Shown one piece after another: positions 53,232-62,432 of a stretch of DNA of 64,000 nucleotides. The DNA is from Kutzneria chonburiensis. GTDB lineage: Bacteria > Actinomycetota > Actinomycetes > Mycobacteriales > Pseudonocardiaceae. Position numbers and translations under genes: made by a program. The DNA is taken from NCBI RefSeq assembly GCF_028622115.1, contig NZ_CP097263.1:3348001-3412000 (forward strand). The letters run 5' to 3'. Under the pieces are notes generated by a model that saw only the letters and a list, made by a program, of their open reading frames with translations, searched no databases and was not told the DNA's origin. Position 1 is the first letter of the stretch. Every line of letters starts with the position of its first letter.

Positions 53232-53462
53232 GTTGTTCCTCACGGAGAACGGCAGGCGAACGACGCCGCCGGGTCGACGTTGACGCTTCTCAGTCAAGGG
53301 TTCGCGACACCTCGGGCAGGACACGGAAGTCCGGTGCGGTTCACGCACCGAACCCCGCGACCCGAGTTACTAAACCATATATCGTAATTCGCAGCAACGG
53401 TTGCTATAGCAAACTCGCACAGGGTAATCGCTTGAGAGCAAAGGGAAAGCGCACCGCCTTGA
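53232..53462. promoter_or_regulatory. Promoter region of sugar importer operon
   Basis: An AT-richer stretch (TTACTAAACCATATATCG, 53368-53385) could hold the -10 on the minus strand, and the palindrome TTGCTATAGCAA (53401-53412) is a plausible ROK operator. No ORF of note. Confidence 0.5.
53401..53412. promoter_or_regulatory. Palindrome, candidate ROK repressor operator
   Basis: TTGCTATAGCAA is a perfect 12-bp palindrome ~170 bases upstream of the binding-protein start, in an AT-rich promoter. Its location between the ROK gene and its presumed target makes it the best operator candidate. Confidence 0.5.
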
Positions 53463-53517
53463 CGCCACATGCGCTTCCTATGTGGCACCTGGCGCCACAT
53501 AGGAAGCGCATGTGGCG
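53463..53517. terminator. Nested inverted-repeat terminator after ROK gene
   Basis: The arms 53463-53486 and 53494-53517 pair perfectly over 24 bp around a 7-base loop, beginning the base after the ROK stop codon. Each arm also carries GCCACAT...ATGTGGC, a 7-bp dyad, so two smaller hairpins are an alternative fold. Confidence 0.8.
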
Positions 53518-54741
53518 CTACTCCGCGGTGAGCAGCAGCGCTGAAGGCCGGGGCGAGAAGGTGTTGTCCAGCATGAGGGTCGCGGCGCCGACGGCGGCGA
53601 CGTCGACGGGGATCGCCGACTCGAGGATCCGCACGGGGTGCGGCGACACCAGCGCCGGGTCCTGCCCGACGGCATCGGGGAGGGCGGGCAGAACGACCGG
53701 GGAGATGCTGGCCCAGAAGGGACCGCCGAACACGACCTCGTCGATGTCCAGCAGGTTGACGATGACCACGATGGCCCGCGCCAGCGCCCGGGCCACATCG
53801 GACAGGATGGCGACGGCGGCGGGCCGGCCGGACTGGGCGAGGCCGGCCAGGCGGCGGAGGGCGGTGTCGACATCGGACAGGTCGTCGGTGGACAGCAGAC
53901 CGTCGCGGACGGCGCGCTCGACGACAACACGCGGCACGGTGACGTAACCGACGCAGCCGCGCCGGCCGCACGTGCACACCTCACCCTCGGGATCGACGGT
54001 GATGTGCCCGGCGTCGCCGGCATTGCCACTCACGCCGCGGACAACGTCGCCGGACAGCGAAAGACCGGTGCCGAGACCGGTGCCGTAGTACATGAAAGCG
54101 AAGTCGCGGCGGGTGCCGGGACTGGCGTACCAGAGTTCGGCGATGACGGTGGCGGTCGTGTCCTTCTCCAGCAACACCGGCAGACCGGTCGCCTCGGACA
54201 GCGAGCTCCGCAGCGCAACCTGGTGCCAGTTCGGCATCATCGGCGGGTTCAGGATCACGCCGTCGTCCACGGTGACCGGACCGGGCGACGCGATGCCGAT
54301 GCCGAGCACCCGGGACCGGTCGACGGCGGAACCCTCGATGAGGGCGTCGATCGCGGCGGCCATCTCCTCGATGACGGCGCTGGCGTCGCCGGCAGTCGGC
54401 GTTCCGGTGCGCGAGTGGTCCCGGATCGCGCCGGACAGATCGACGAGCACGTAGCTCACGGCAGCGGGGTCGATGTGCACGCCGACGGCGAACCCGCCGC
54501 TGGGATTGAGTTTGACGACGGCGGCGGGCTTGCCCGGCCCGCCGGTGCGCATCCCGTCCTCCTCGATGAGACCGGCGTCGAGCAGCCGCCGGCACACCTT
54601 CGTCACGGTCATGACGCTGAGCGCGGTCAGGGCAGCTATCTCCGAGCGGGTGCTGCCCTCGGGACGGCGGCGGATGGCGTCGAGAACGACCGTCTGGTTG
54701 TACTCGCCGACGGCGGGCAGGTTCGTTCCCCGGTGATCCAA
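53518..54741 (-). CDS. ROK-family transcriptional repressor
   Basis: 407 residues from the TTG at 54741, 6 bases after GGGGAGG; a GTG 15 bases upstream overlaps that site. A winged helix spans about 12-70 (STRSEIAALTALSVMTVTKV). The ROK sugar-kinase-like fold follows, with GIGIASPGPV, GTGLGTGLSL and a zinc motif CTCGRRGCVG (~265). The kinase catalytic DxG region reads PMMPNWHQVAL and gives no sure catalytic Asp. ROK repressors release DNA on binding a sugar or sugar phosphate. It is positioned to control the mannoside-type importer. Confidence 0.92.
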   Translation of the reverse strand: MDHRGTNLPAVGEYNQTVVLDAIRRRPEGSTRSEIAALTALSVMTVTKVCRRLLDAGLIEEDGMRTGGPGKPAAVVKLNPSGGFAVGVHIDPAAVSYVLVDLSGAIRDHSRTGTPTAGDASAVIEEMAAAIDALIEGSAVDRSRVLGIGIASPGPVTVDDGVILNPPMMPNWHQVALRSSLSEATGLPVLLEKDTTATVIAELWYASPGTRRDFAFMYYGTGLGTGLSLSGDVVRGVSGNAGDAGHITVDPEGEVCTCGRRGCVGYVTVPRVVVERAVRDGLLSTDDLSDVDTALRRLAGLAQSGRPAAVAILSDVARALARAIVVIVNLLDIDEVVFGGPFWASISPVVLPALPDAVGQDPALVSPHPVRILESAIPVDVAAVGAATLMLDNTFSPRPSALLLTAE

Positions 54742-54892
54742 CGCCAACCTCCCCACACCCGACGGCCTGCCGAAAGCCTAGCGTCACGGCCCGCACACGG
54801 TTCGTCCCGACACCGCCGCCCGATTTTCAAGGCCGCTCGACAACCGCTGTGGCGGTGTACCGGCAACGGAAGTCGGTCGGGCCTGACCGGCG

Positions 54893-57594
54893 TCACCGTT
54901 GCAGGAACCAGCGGGCGAGTTCGGTGCGGGTGGTCAGGCCGGTCTTGGCCAGGATGCGCCGGACGTGGCTCTCCACGGTGCGTTCGGACAGCACGAGCCG
55001 GTCGGCGATGGCCCGGTTCGAAAGCGCCTGGGCCACGAGGTCGACGATCTCGTGCTCACGCGGCGTGAGCGGATCCTCGGCCGCCAGGAACGTGTCGACC
55101 GCCCGGGAGAGCCCCGGCATGTCCAGCCGGCGGGCGTCATCGGCGGCGGACTGGGCCAGCTGCGTGGCGCGGCGGTGATCGCCGGTCAGCGCCAGGGCAC
55201 GGGCCAGCCCAAGGCGCCCCTTCGCGACGTACGGACGAGCACCGAGCAGCGAGTCGATCCGCAGGCCCTGTTCGAAATGTGCGACGGCGGCAGCGGGTTC
55301 GTCGCAAGCGAGGTCCAGTTCGCCGAGCGTGCGGGCGATCGATCCCTCATACGACACCGTGCCGGCACCGGTCGCCAACGACTCGTCGAACCGCTCATTC
55401 AGCACGGTGCGAACCGCGAGACGGTCGGCCCGGTCACCGAGCTCGATCACCAGGTCGGGCAGGTAGGACAGGGTCGCCAGCGCGAGGCCACGCCGCAGGT
55501 CGGCGACGGAACGAATGATCGGCAGCGCGACGGCCGCGGCGTCGTCCCGGCGGCCGGCCAGCAGCAGGGCGATGGCCAGCCCGGCCTGGGCGACGGGCGG
55601 ATAGCCCCGGATGGCCGGCAGCTGGCCCTCCCACTCGGGCATCAGGTCGGACGGATCGCCGCGCAGCATGGCGAGGCCGATGGACTGGGCGACCTCGGAG
55701 AACGTCACCGAGCTGTCGTGCCAGTTCGCGGCGATCTCGGCGGCCTGCGCCCGCAGCCGGCGGTTGGCGGCGAAGTCGCCGGTCAGCGCGGCCAGCGTCG
55801 CCTGCCGACGGAGCAGGTGCCAGCGCACGAGAGGCAGGCCGGTGCGGTCGGCCAGCGCCTGCATCGCGGCGATCTCCCGCATCGCCGTCGCCATGTCGGC
55901 CCGGTGCACGGCGGCGTCGGACAGCGAGATGTGCGCCCACAACCGGTCCAGCGGGCGACCGGCCGGCTCGGCGAGCTCGATCGCGCGCCGGGCCAGCGCC
56001 ACCATCTCGTCGTTGAGCTGCGGCGCCCACGCCACGCCGGCCCGGGCCCGGATCGCGTCCAGTTCGGAGTGCGGATCGGTGGCCAGCTCGATGGCACGGT
56101 GCGAGTGCGCGTCGGCCTCGTCGTTCCGGGAGAACTCGACCAGCACGCAGGCCAGCTGCGCCTCCACCCGGGCACACAGGGCGGACTCGCCGAGCTGGCG
56201 GATCGCCCGTCGGCACAGGTCTTCGAGCCGGCTGTTGGCCTCGGGATGGCCGACGCCCTGCACGATGATCGCGGCGCGGCCGATGACGTCAGGGCGACCG
56301 GTCCGCTCCCCTCGTCCGCCGCCCGCTCGCAGGTCTCGGCGCTCTGGCTGATGTGCCCGGCGAGGTACTGCACCCGGGCCAGGTCGAGCAGCAACTCGGC
56401 CTGATCGGACCCGCCTGCGTCGAGGGCCATCCCCACGTACGACGCCGATTCCTCGTACGCGCCGGCCATCCGCGCGGCCTCGGCGGCGCGAATCGCCCAC
56501 GGCCCGGCGTTGCCGGGTTCGCCGGCCTGCTGCCAGTGCCGGGCCACCGCAGCGGCCCGGTCGTCACGGCCAATCGCCAACGGTTCCAGCAGCTCGGCCG
56601 CCGCTCGGTGCAGGGCGGCTCGCCGCGACGGGGACAAAGCGGCGTAGGCGGCGTCGCGGACCAGCACGTGCGCGAACCTGACGCCTGCCGGCCCGATCTC
56701 CACCAATCCGGCCGGCACCGCCGGCAGGAAACGTTCCAGAGTCTCAACCGGATCCGCGTCGAGCAGCTGGGCCAAGACGTGGGGCTCGGGGCCGAGCACG
56801 CTCAGCGCCTCGACCGCCGCCGCGGCCTCTGGACCAGCGGCACGCATGGCCGCCGTGACCAGGTGACGGAACGCCGGCGCGGATCCGGCCGTGTCCGCCG
56901 CGTTGCCGCGCAAGGTATCCGCGGCGGCCTTGGCCAACGTCCGGAGGTACAGCGGGCTGCCGCCGGACTGCTCGACCGCCCGCCGCACGGCAGCGGCGTC
57001 AGCGCCGTCGACGGCGGTGGACAGCAGGCAGGCCGACTCGCTCTGGGACAGCGGCCCGAGGCTGACGACCTCGGCGGCCCGGTGGGCCCGCAGGTCGGGG
57101 CCGTCCCGGTGCACGCCGACGACGAGCAACGGCAACCGGCGGATCTCCGCCGCAACCCGGTCCAGCAGGCGCAGCGTCGCCTCATCGGCCCATTGGAGGT
57201 CGTCCAGGACCAGCACCGACCCGCTTGCCGAGGCCAGCGCGTCGAGCACGGCAGTGTCGGCGGCGAAGATCGCCGCCGCCGACTCCTCGGCCGAACTGTG
57301 TTCACGCTGCGCGGTCCCGGCGACCAGGGCGTTGACCGCGTCGCGTGGCCCGGGCAGGTCCCGCACCGCCCGGACCCACGGCCACAGCGCCGGCATCCCG
57401 ACGTCGGTCACGGCCGCGCCCCAGCCGACCGGCGTTCCGTCGGCGACCAGCTCCTCGACCAGGCGGGTCTTGCCGATCCCGGCCGGCCCGGTGACCAGCA
57501 CCAGATGGCCGGCCCCGGCCCGGGCGTCGGCCAGCCGCCGACGCAGCAGGCCCAGCTCGGCCCGGCGCCCGATGAGCGAATCCGCCGAGGTCAC
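54893..57594 (-). pseudogene. LuxR-family (LAL) ATPase regulator, frameshifted in the middle
   Basis: The GTG at 57594 begins TSADSLIGRRAELGLL and leads into an AAA ATPase (P-loop VTGPAGIGKTRL, ~45; LVLDDLQWADEA). After ~430 codons the frame breaks at 56292-56294, where a GGG (CCC on the coding strand) is one base short. Adding it gives [20 protein letters not shown] and continues through TPR-like helices to a LuxR helix-turn-helix ([20 protein letters not shown]) ending at 54893, 900 residues in all. That matches the length and order of LAL/MalT-type activators. Without repair the DNA-binding half is not made from this start. No Shine-Dalgarno is visible. Confidence 0.88.
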
Positions 57595-57676
57595 GCCGGC
57601 AGTATCACCGATGCAGTGGCCGCTTGCGTACCAGCACTGATGTGCGCGGCGCGGCGCCGGAGGGATCTTCGACGGC

Positions 57677-58621
57677 ATGGACATCAGCACTGCGGTATCC
57701 CGAGCCTTCGCCCCGGCCCGGCAGCCAGGGCGGATCGGCGTGGAGATCGAGCTGATCCCGGTGACCTACACCGACCCGACCGTGCTGGCCGACGGCTTCG
57801 ACCCGGACTTCGTCGCCGCGGCCCGGCCGAGCTTCGAACCCGGCGGTCAGCTGGAGCTCAGTCCGGCCCCACGGTCCAGTGTGGACGCTTTGATGGGCGA
57901 TGTCCGGGCGTTGCTTCGACGCGCCAACGACATCGCCTCCGCTCGCGGTGTCCGGCTGGAGGCCGTCGGCGTCAACAATTCGGACGTTCCACTGCGGAGG
58001 CCGACGCCGCGCTACCTCGCGATGCAGGCCGTGTTCGACGAGATCGGGCCGTGTGGTCGGTGGATGATGCGCCGTACCGCGTCACTTCAGATCGCCGTCG
58101 ACCTGCTGCTCGGTGCGGCCGGGCGGGAGCAGTGGCTGGTCGCCAACCTCGCCGGGCCGGCGCTGGCCGCCGCCTTCGACAACTCGGGCGGCGAGCGGAC
58201 CCGGATCTGGCAGGGCGTCGATCTTCGTCGTACCGGCTACGACGGCCGGCACCTCTCGTTGAGCGATCCGGTTGGTGCTTATCTCGCCTTCGCCGCCGCC
58301 GCGCCTCGGCTGCCCATCCCCGAGGCGGTTGATCCCCGGTACCACCTGTCGACGTTGTTCCCGCCGGTCCGGCCGCGCGGCGGCTATCTGGAGATCCGCT
58401 ATCTCGACGCCCAGCCGCTGTCCCGCATCCGCGAGGCTCTCGTCACTGTCACCACGCTGCTGTGCAACGCGGAGGCCCGCCGCGCGGCGCTCGATCTGCT
58501 GCTCCCCCGGGCCGCCGACCTCGACCGCGCCTGGCACGAGTCGGCCGCCGGCTGTTCACCGGAAACCCAACCCCTGCTGGAAATCGCCGGTTCGGCGGCG
58601 CTCGCCGGAGGTGTGTCGTGA
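57677..58621 (+). CDS. GCS2-family glutamate-cysteine ligase-like protein
   Basis: 314 residues. Family signature segments: GVEIELIPVTY (~21-31), PGGQLELSPAP (~55-65), and RRTASLQIAVDLLLG (~130-145), as in plant/EgtA-type gamma-glutamylcysteine ligases, which join glutamate and cysteine with ATP. It is somewhat shorter than most. It is the first of four overlapping genes: stop/start overlap with a GshB-type synthetase (GTGA), then MAPEG, then MFS. That context makes gamma-Glu-Cys synthesis for a glutathione-like thiol more likely than the EgtA role in ergothioneine. Activity is not proven. Confidence 0.87.
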   Translation: MDISTAVSRAFAPARQPGRIGVEIELIPVTYTDPTVLADGFDPDFVAAARPSFEPGGQLELSPAPRSSVDALMGDVRALLRRANDIASARGVRLEAVGVNNSDVPLRRPTPRYLAMQAVFDEIGPCGRWMMRRTASLQIAVDLLLGAAGREQWLVANLAGPALAAAFDNSGGERTRIWQGVDLRRTGYDGRHLSLSDPVGAYLAFAAAAPRLPIPEAVDPRYHLSTLFPPVRPRGGYLEIRYLDAQPLSRIREALVTVTTLLCNAEARRAALDLLLPRAADLDRAWHESAAGCSPETQPLLEIAGSAALAGGVS

Positions 58622-59589
58622 AGATCGTGTTCGTCGCCGACCAGCTCGAGTCGTTGGATCCGTCCATCGACACCACGATCGGCCTGATGCACGCGGCGCA
58701 ACTGCGCGGCGCGGAGGTCTGGATCACCGAGGCCCGGCAGCTGGAGGCGGTGAACGGCCGGGCCCGGGCATTGGCCCGACAGGTACGGCTGGCACCGTCG
58801 CAGCCGCTGGACGGCCACCGGTGGTCGGTGCCGAATCCGTGGTTCACGGATCGCGAGCCTCGGCACCTCCGCCTCGACGACGCCGCGGCGGTGTTCATCC
58901 GCACGGAGCCGCCGGTCGACGAGACTTACACGAATGCCTTGCTGGTACTGGATTTGGTCAATCCTCATCGCACGGCGATGGTCAACGACCCGCGCGGCAT
59001 CCGGGTGTGCAGCGAACACGTGCTGCCGCTGGCCTTCCCCGACCTCATCCCGCCGACGGTGCTCACCGCCGACCAGGCCACCATCCGGTCTTTCCTCGCC
59101 GAGCACGGCGAAGCGATCGTCAAGCCGGTGGACGGCTTCGCCGGCCACGGCGTGCTGCGGCTGAGCCGTCACGACCCGAATCTGGCTTCGCTGCTGGAGA
59201 TCGCCACCAGCAACGGGACCCGCGCGGTCCTCGTGCAGCGGTACCTGCGCGAGGTCGTCGCCGGCAACAAGAGGATCTTCGTGGTCGGCGGCGAGCCGGT
59301 CGGCGCGGTCCACCGCTTCCCGGCGGCCGGCGACTTCCGGATCGGCAACCCGACCGCGGAAGCGCCGATCACCGTGCGGGACAAGGAGATCTGCGCCCGA
59401 CTGGCGCCGGTGTTGGCCCGCAACGGCATCCACCTGGCCGGCCTGGACGTGATCGGGCCGCACCTCATCGAAGTCAACGTCACCAGCGTGGGCGCGCTGC
59501 GCAAGGCCGACGCCCTGCTCGGCTGGACGCTCTGCGCCGACCTGCTCGACAGCGTGCTCGACACGCGTGAACAAGGGAGAACAGCATGA
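58618..59589 (+). CDS. Glutathione synthetase-like ATP-grasp ligase (GshB type)
   Basis: 323 residues from a GTG overlapping the upstream stop by 4 bases. The N-terminal domain opens KIVFVADQLESL, as in GshB. The ATP-grasp part has VNDPRGIRVCSEH (~120), IVKPVDGFAGHGV (~163; P-loop-like), VQRYLREVVAGNKRIFVVGG (~204) and DVIGPHLIEVNVTS (~277; metal and ATP residues). GshB adds glycine to gamma-Glu-Cys. The best reading is glutathione or a close analogue. It overlaps the MAPEG gene by 4 bases (ATGA). Confidence 0.92.
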   Translation: MKIVFVADQLESLDPSIDTTIGLMHAAQLRGAEVWITEARQLEAVNGRARALARQVRLAPSQPLDGHRWSVPNPWFTDREPRHLRLDDAAAVFIRTEPPVDETYTNALLVLDLVNPHRTAMVNDPRGIRVCSEHVLPLAFPDLIPPTVLTADQATIRSFLAEHGEAIVKPVDGFAGHGVLRLSRHDPNLASLLEIATSNGTRAVLVQRYLREVVAGNKRIFVVGGEPVGAVHRFPAAGDFRIGNPTAEAPITVRDKEICARLAPVLARNGIHLAGLDVIGPHLIEVNVTSVGALRKADALLGWTLCADLLDSVLDTREQGRTA

Positions 59590-59981
59590 CCACCGCCCTC
59601 ATCTGCACCGCCGTCCTGGCCGCGACGGTGTTCCTGCTCGGCTTCAACGTGTCCCGGCTGCGCGGCATCACCGGCAAGGCCGGCGGCTCACAGATGCCGA
59701 CCGACCCGGCCAACCCGCTGCTGATCGCCGTCCGCGCGCACGGCAACGCGGCCGAGTACGTGCCGACGTTGATCGTGTTGTTCCTGGTCGTCGGCCTGCG
59801 CAGCCCGGAGTGGATCGCCATTCCGCTGATCGTCGGGGCCACGCTGGCCCGCCTGGTGCACGCCGTCGGCATGCTGACCGCGCCGACCCTGGCCGCCCCG
59901 ACGCCGGGCCGCCTGGCCGGCGCGATGGGCACGTACGTGTTCGGCCTCCTGCTGGCCGTCGCCGCGGCGTTCACCTTGTGA
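59586..59981 (+). CDS. MAPEG-family membrane protein
   Basis: 131 residues, four membrane helices. The conserved MAPEG segment NPLLIAVRAHGNAAEYVP (~45-62) carries the Arg, Asn and Glu of glutathione-binding members (RxxGNxxE region). MAPEG proteins are often membrane glutathione transferases, though bacterial members are little studied. Being translated with two glutathione-synthesis-type enzymes strongly suggests it uses the thiol they make. The ATG overlaps the synthetase stop (ATGA), and its TGA overlaps the next ATG by 1 base. Confidence 0.9.
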   Translation: MTTALICTAVLAATVFLLGFNVSRLRGITGKAGGSQMPTDPANPLLIAVRAHGNAAEYVPTLIVLFLVVGLRSPEWIAIPLIVGATLARLVHAVGMLTAPTLAAPTPGRLAGAMGTYVFGLLLAVAAAFTL

Positions 59982-61237
59982 TGACCGGACATCCGACGCT
60001 GGCGGCCCTGCGCGTGCCGGGCCTGCGCCGCTACCTCGCCGGCCAGCTGCCTTCGGTCACGTGCTCGTGGGCGCAGGTCGTGGCCCTGTCGTGGGTGGTG
60101 GTCGAGCGGGACCCGGACGCGCTGGGCTGGCTGGTGGCGTGCCAGTTCGCGCCCAGCCTCCTGCTCGGGCCGTGGTTCGGGGCCGTGGCCGACCGGCACG
60201 ACCGCAAACGTCTGCTGATGCTCGCCGAAGCCGGTCTCGGCGTGGTCGCGGGCTGTTACGCCGTCGCGTCGGCGGCCGGAATCCTTGACCTGCCACTGAT
60301 TTTCGTGTTGGCCGTGACCTGGGGCGTGATCAACGCTGTGGACACCCCGGCTCGCCGCTCGTTGGTGCCGATGCTGGTGCCTTCGAGCGCCGCGGCCGGA
60401 GCGTCGGCGTTGAGCGGGACCGTTTTGCTGGTCGGCATGGCCGCCGGCTCGGCGGTCGGCGCGACCCTGACCGCCACCGTCGGCGTGACGATCACCTTTG
60501 CCGCCAACGCTTTCTCGTTCTTCGCCGATGTCGTGCTGCTGGCCACGATCCGGGTCGGTCCGTCGCCCCGGGTGCGCCGGGCCGCCGGGCAGATCCGGGA
60601 CGGGCTCCGTCACGTAGGGCGCACACCGGAATTGCGGGCCCCACTGTTCGCCTTGGCCGTGACCGCCACCCTCGGGTTCACGGTCCAGGTGTCGGTGCCG
60701 ATCTTCGTTCGGGTGTCGCTGCACGGCGGTCCCGGCCTGGTCGGCGTCGGTTTGACCGCCGTGACGGCCGGCGGGCTGGTCGGGGCGCTGGCCGCCGCCG
60801 CTCGAGGCGAGCCGGGACCGCAAGCCCTTCCCCGTGCTGCCTTGGTGATGGCCACCGGTCTCGCCGTCACCGCATCTGCGCCGACGACCGCGGTCGCGCT
60901 CACCGGTTTGGTCGTGGTCGGCGCGGCGTGGTCGGCGTTCATCGCCTTTGTGCTGGCCATCTTGCAACGCGGCGATCCCGCGATGACCGGCCGGGTGATG
61001 TCCCTGTTCGCCGTGATCCTGCTCGGCGGCAGCGCCGCCGGCGCGCCGCTGACCGCCGCGATGATCAGCCTGGCCGGGCCGCGCGCCGCCTTGGCCGTCA
61101 GCGCGCTGGCGACTCTTGCGGCGATCGCCGGTCGGCGGGCGCTGCTGAGCCGCCCGAACGTCGGCGGAGCCTCGACATCATCTTCATGCCACGAAAGAAG
61201 ACCCGGCCCATCCGACGCGACACCACGTTCGGGGTGA
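59981..61237 (+). CDS. MFS transporter
   Basis: 418 residues from ATG 59981, overlapping the MAPEG stop by 1 base. Eleven or twelve hydrophobic segments; the cytoplasmic loop ADRHDRKRLLML (~70) is the MFS motif A. The enterobactin-exporter-like branch (EntS/TetV) is a likely home. As the last gene of the glutathione-type operon it may export a thiol conjugate. The last ~40 residues are hydrophilic and overlap the convergent FAD gene by 140 bases, so the true stop might be nearer 61150 if a base is miscalled. Confidence 0.87.
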   Translation: MTGHPTLAALRVPGLRRYLAGQLPSVTCSWAQVVALSWVVVERDPDALGWLVACQFAPSLLLGPWFGAVADRHDRKRLLMLAEAGLGVVAGCYAVASAAGILDLPLIFVLAVTWGVINAVDTPARRSLVPMLVPSSAAAGASALSGTVLLVGMAAGSAVGATLTATVGVTITFAANAFSFFADVVLLATIRVGPSPRVRRAAGQIRDGLRHVGRTPELRAPLFALAVTATLGFTVQVSVPIFVRVSLHGGPGLVGVGLTAVTAGGLVGALAAAARGEPGPQALPRAALVMATGLAVTASAPTTAVALTGLVVVGAAWSAFIAFVLAILQRGDPAMTGRVMSLFAVILLGGSAAGAPLTAAMISLAGPRAALAVSALATLAAIAGRRALLSRPNVGGASTSSSCHERRPGPSDATPRSG

Positions 61238-62432
61238 TCGCGCGGCGGGTGTTCGTCACCGATTCGCGGAGCGCGGCGTAGCCGTGATCGCGCATCCGCT
61301 TCTCGTACGCGGCGACGGCGGCGACCGGATCGCTGCCGCGGAGCAGTTCCTCGGCCAGCGCGGCGGCGTCGAGCAGGGCCGCGTTGGCGCCGAGCCCGCC
61401 GACCGGCGGCATGTTGTGCACCGCGTCGCCCAGCACCGTGACGGTGGTGCTCGGCCACGGCTTGAGCAGCGTGGAGTGCTTGAGCCGTAACATCTCCACA
61501 TTTTCCGGATGGCTCTCCGCAATCATTCGGGCCAGCACGGGATCCCAGCCGCGGGCCATCTCCGTGCACACGGCCCGACGCTCGACACCGTCCATTTCGG
61601 ACAGGCCGGCCGGGAAGTCCTCGTGGTGGGCGATCATGCCCCAGAGCACGTAGTCCTCGAGCCCGTCGAGCAGCAGATCGGTGTCGATGTCGACGCCCGC
61701 CGCGGCGAGTTCCCCGTCCTGCACCGCCTTGGCCATCTGCTCGCGACCGGCGAACGCCGACGTGAACAGGGTCCGCCGGCCCGACGGCGGCATCAGCATC
61801 ATCATCCCGGCGGTGAGGGCCTCGGGCAGCCAGGCCCGGGTGGCCGGCGTCAGCGGCAGCCGGCCGGCGACCGCCGCGGCCTCGGTGTCGACGCGGGCCG
61901 CGCCCGGCAGGTACTGCGCGCAGACCCGCGAGTTCGCGCCGTCCGCGCCGACGAGGATGTCCCCGGTGGCGGTGGTGCCGTCGGTGAAGTGGGCGGTGAC
62001 CCCGTCGTCGCCGACCGTGTAGTGGTCGAACACCGAGCCGTAATGGATGACGTGGTCCAGACCCGTTAGCAACAGCCGGCGCAGCACGATCCGGCTCACG
62101 CCGTACTGGCCGTCCGCCGGGTCGTCGGACCCGCCGGTCATGGCGTCGCGATCGATCGTCATCAGCTCGCGCAACCGTTCCGTACGGAACGAGATGCCGC
62201 CCGGCGGCGTGACCGAGGTGGCCAGGAAGGCCTGCCACAGCGGCGTCGGCAGGCAGTCGTGCAGCGCCCGCGCGCCGTGCGGGTGGATGTTGATGCGGTA
62301 GCCCTGGAGCCAGTCGTCGGCCGACTGGTTGCGCTCGTGGATCTGCACGTCGACACCGCCGGCGAGCAGGGCCTGCCCGAGGGCGAGGCCGCCGATCCCG
62401 CCGCCGATGATCAGCACGCGTAAGGGTTTCAT
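61098..62432 (-). CDS. FAD-dependent monooxygenase/oxidoreductase
   Basis: 444 residues from the ATG at 62432 (overlapping the PadR stop, ATGA). Dinucleotide-binding motif LIIGGGIGGLALGQAL (7-22), mid-chain DILVGADGANSRV (~155; the DG motif of flavoprotein hydroxylases) and late LGDAVHNMPPVGGLGANAAL (~330; the GD motif binding FAD ribityl). This is the group A (PHBH-type) monooxygenase pattern. The substrate is unknown; such enzymes paired with PadR often detoxify or tailor aromatic compounds. Confidence 0.92.
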   Translation of the reverse strand: MKPLRVLIIGGGIGGLALGQALLAGGVDVQIHERNQSADDWLQGYRINIHPHGARALHDCLPTPLWQAFLATSVTPPGGISFRTERLRELMTIDRDAMTGGSDDPADGQYGVSRIVLRRLLLTGLDHVIHYGSVFDHYTVGDDGVTAHFTDGTTATGDILVGADGANSRVCAQYLPGAARVDTEAAAVAGRLPLTPATRAWLPEALTAGMMMLMPPSGRRTLFTSAFAGREQMAKAVQDGELAAAGVDIDTDLLLDGLEDYVLWGMIAHHEDFPAGLSEMDGVERRAVCTEMARGWDPVLARMIAESHPENVEMLRLKHSTLLKPWPSTTVTVLGDAVHNMPPVGGLGANAALLDAAALAEELLRGSDPVAAVAAYEKRMRDHGYAALRESVTNTRRAITPNVVSRRMGRVFFRGMKMMSRLRRRSGGSAAPADRRSPQESPAR

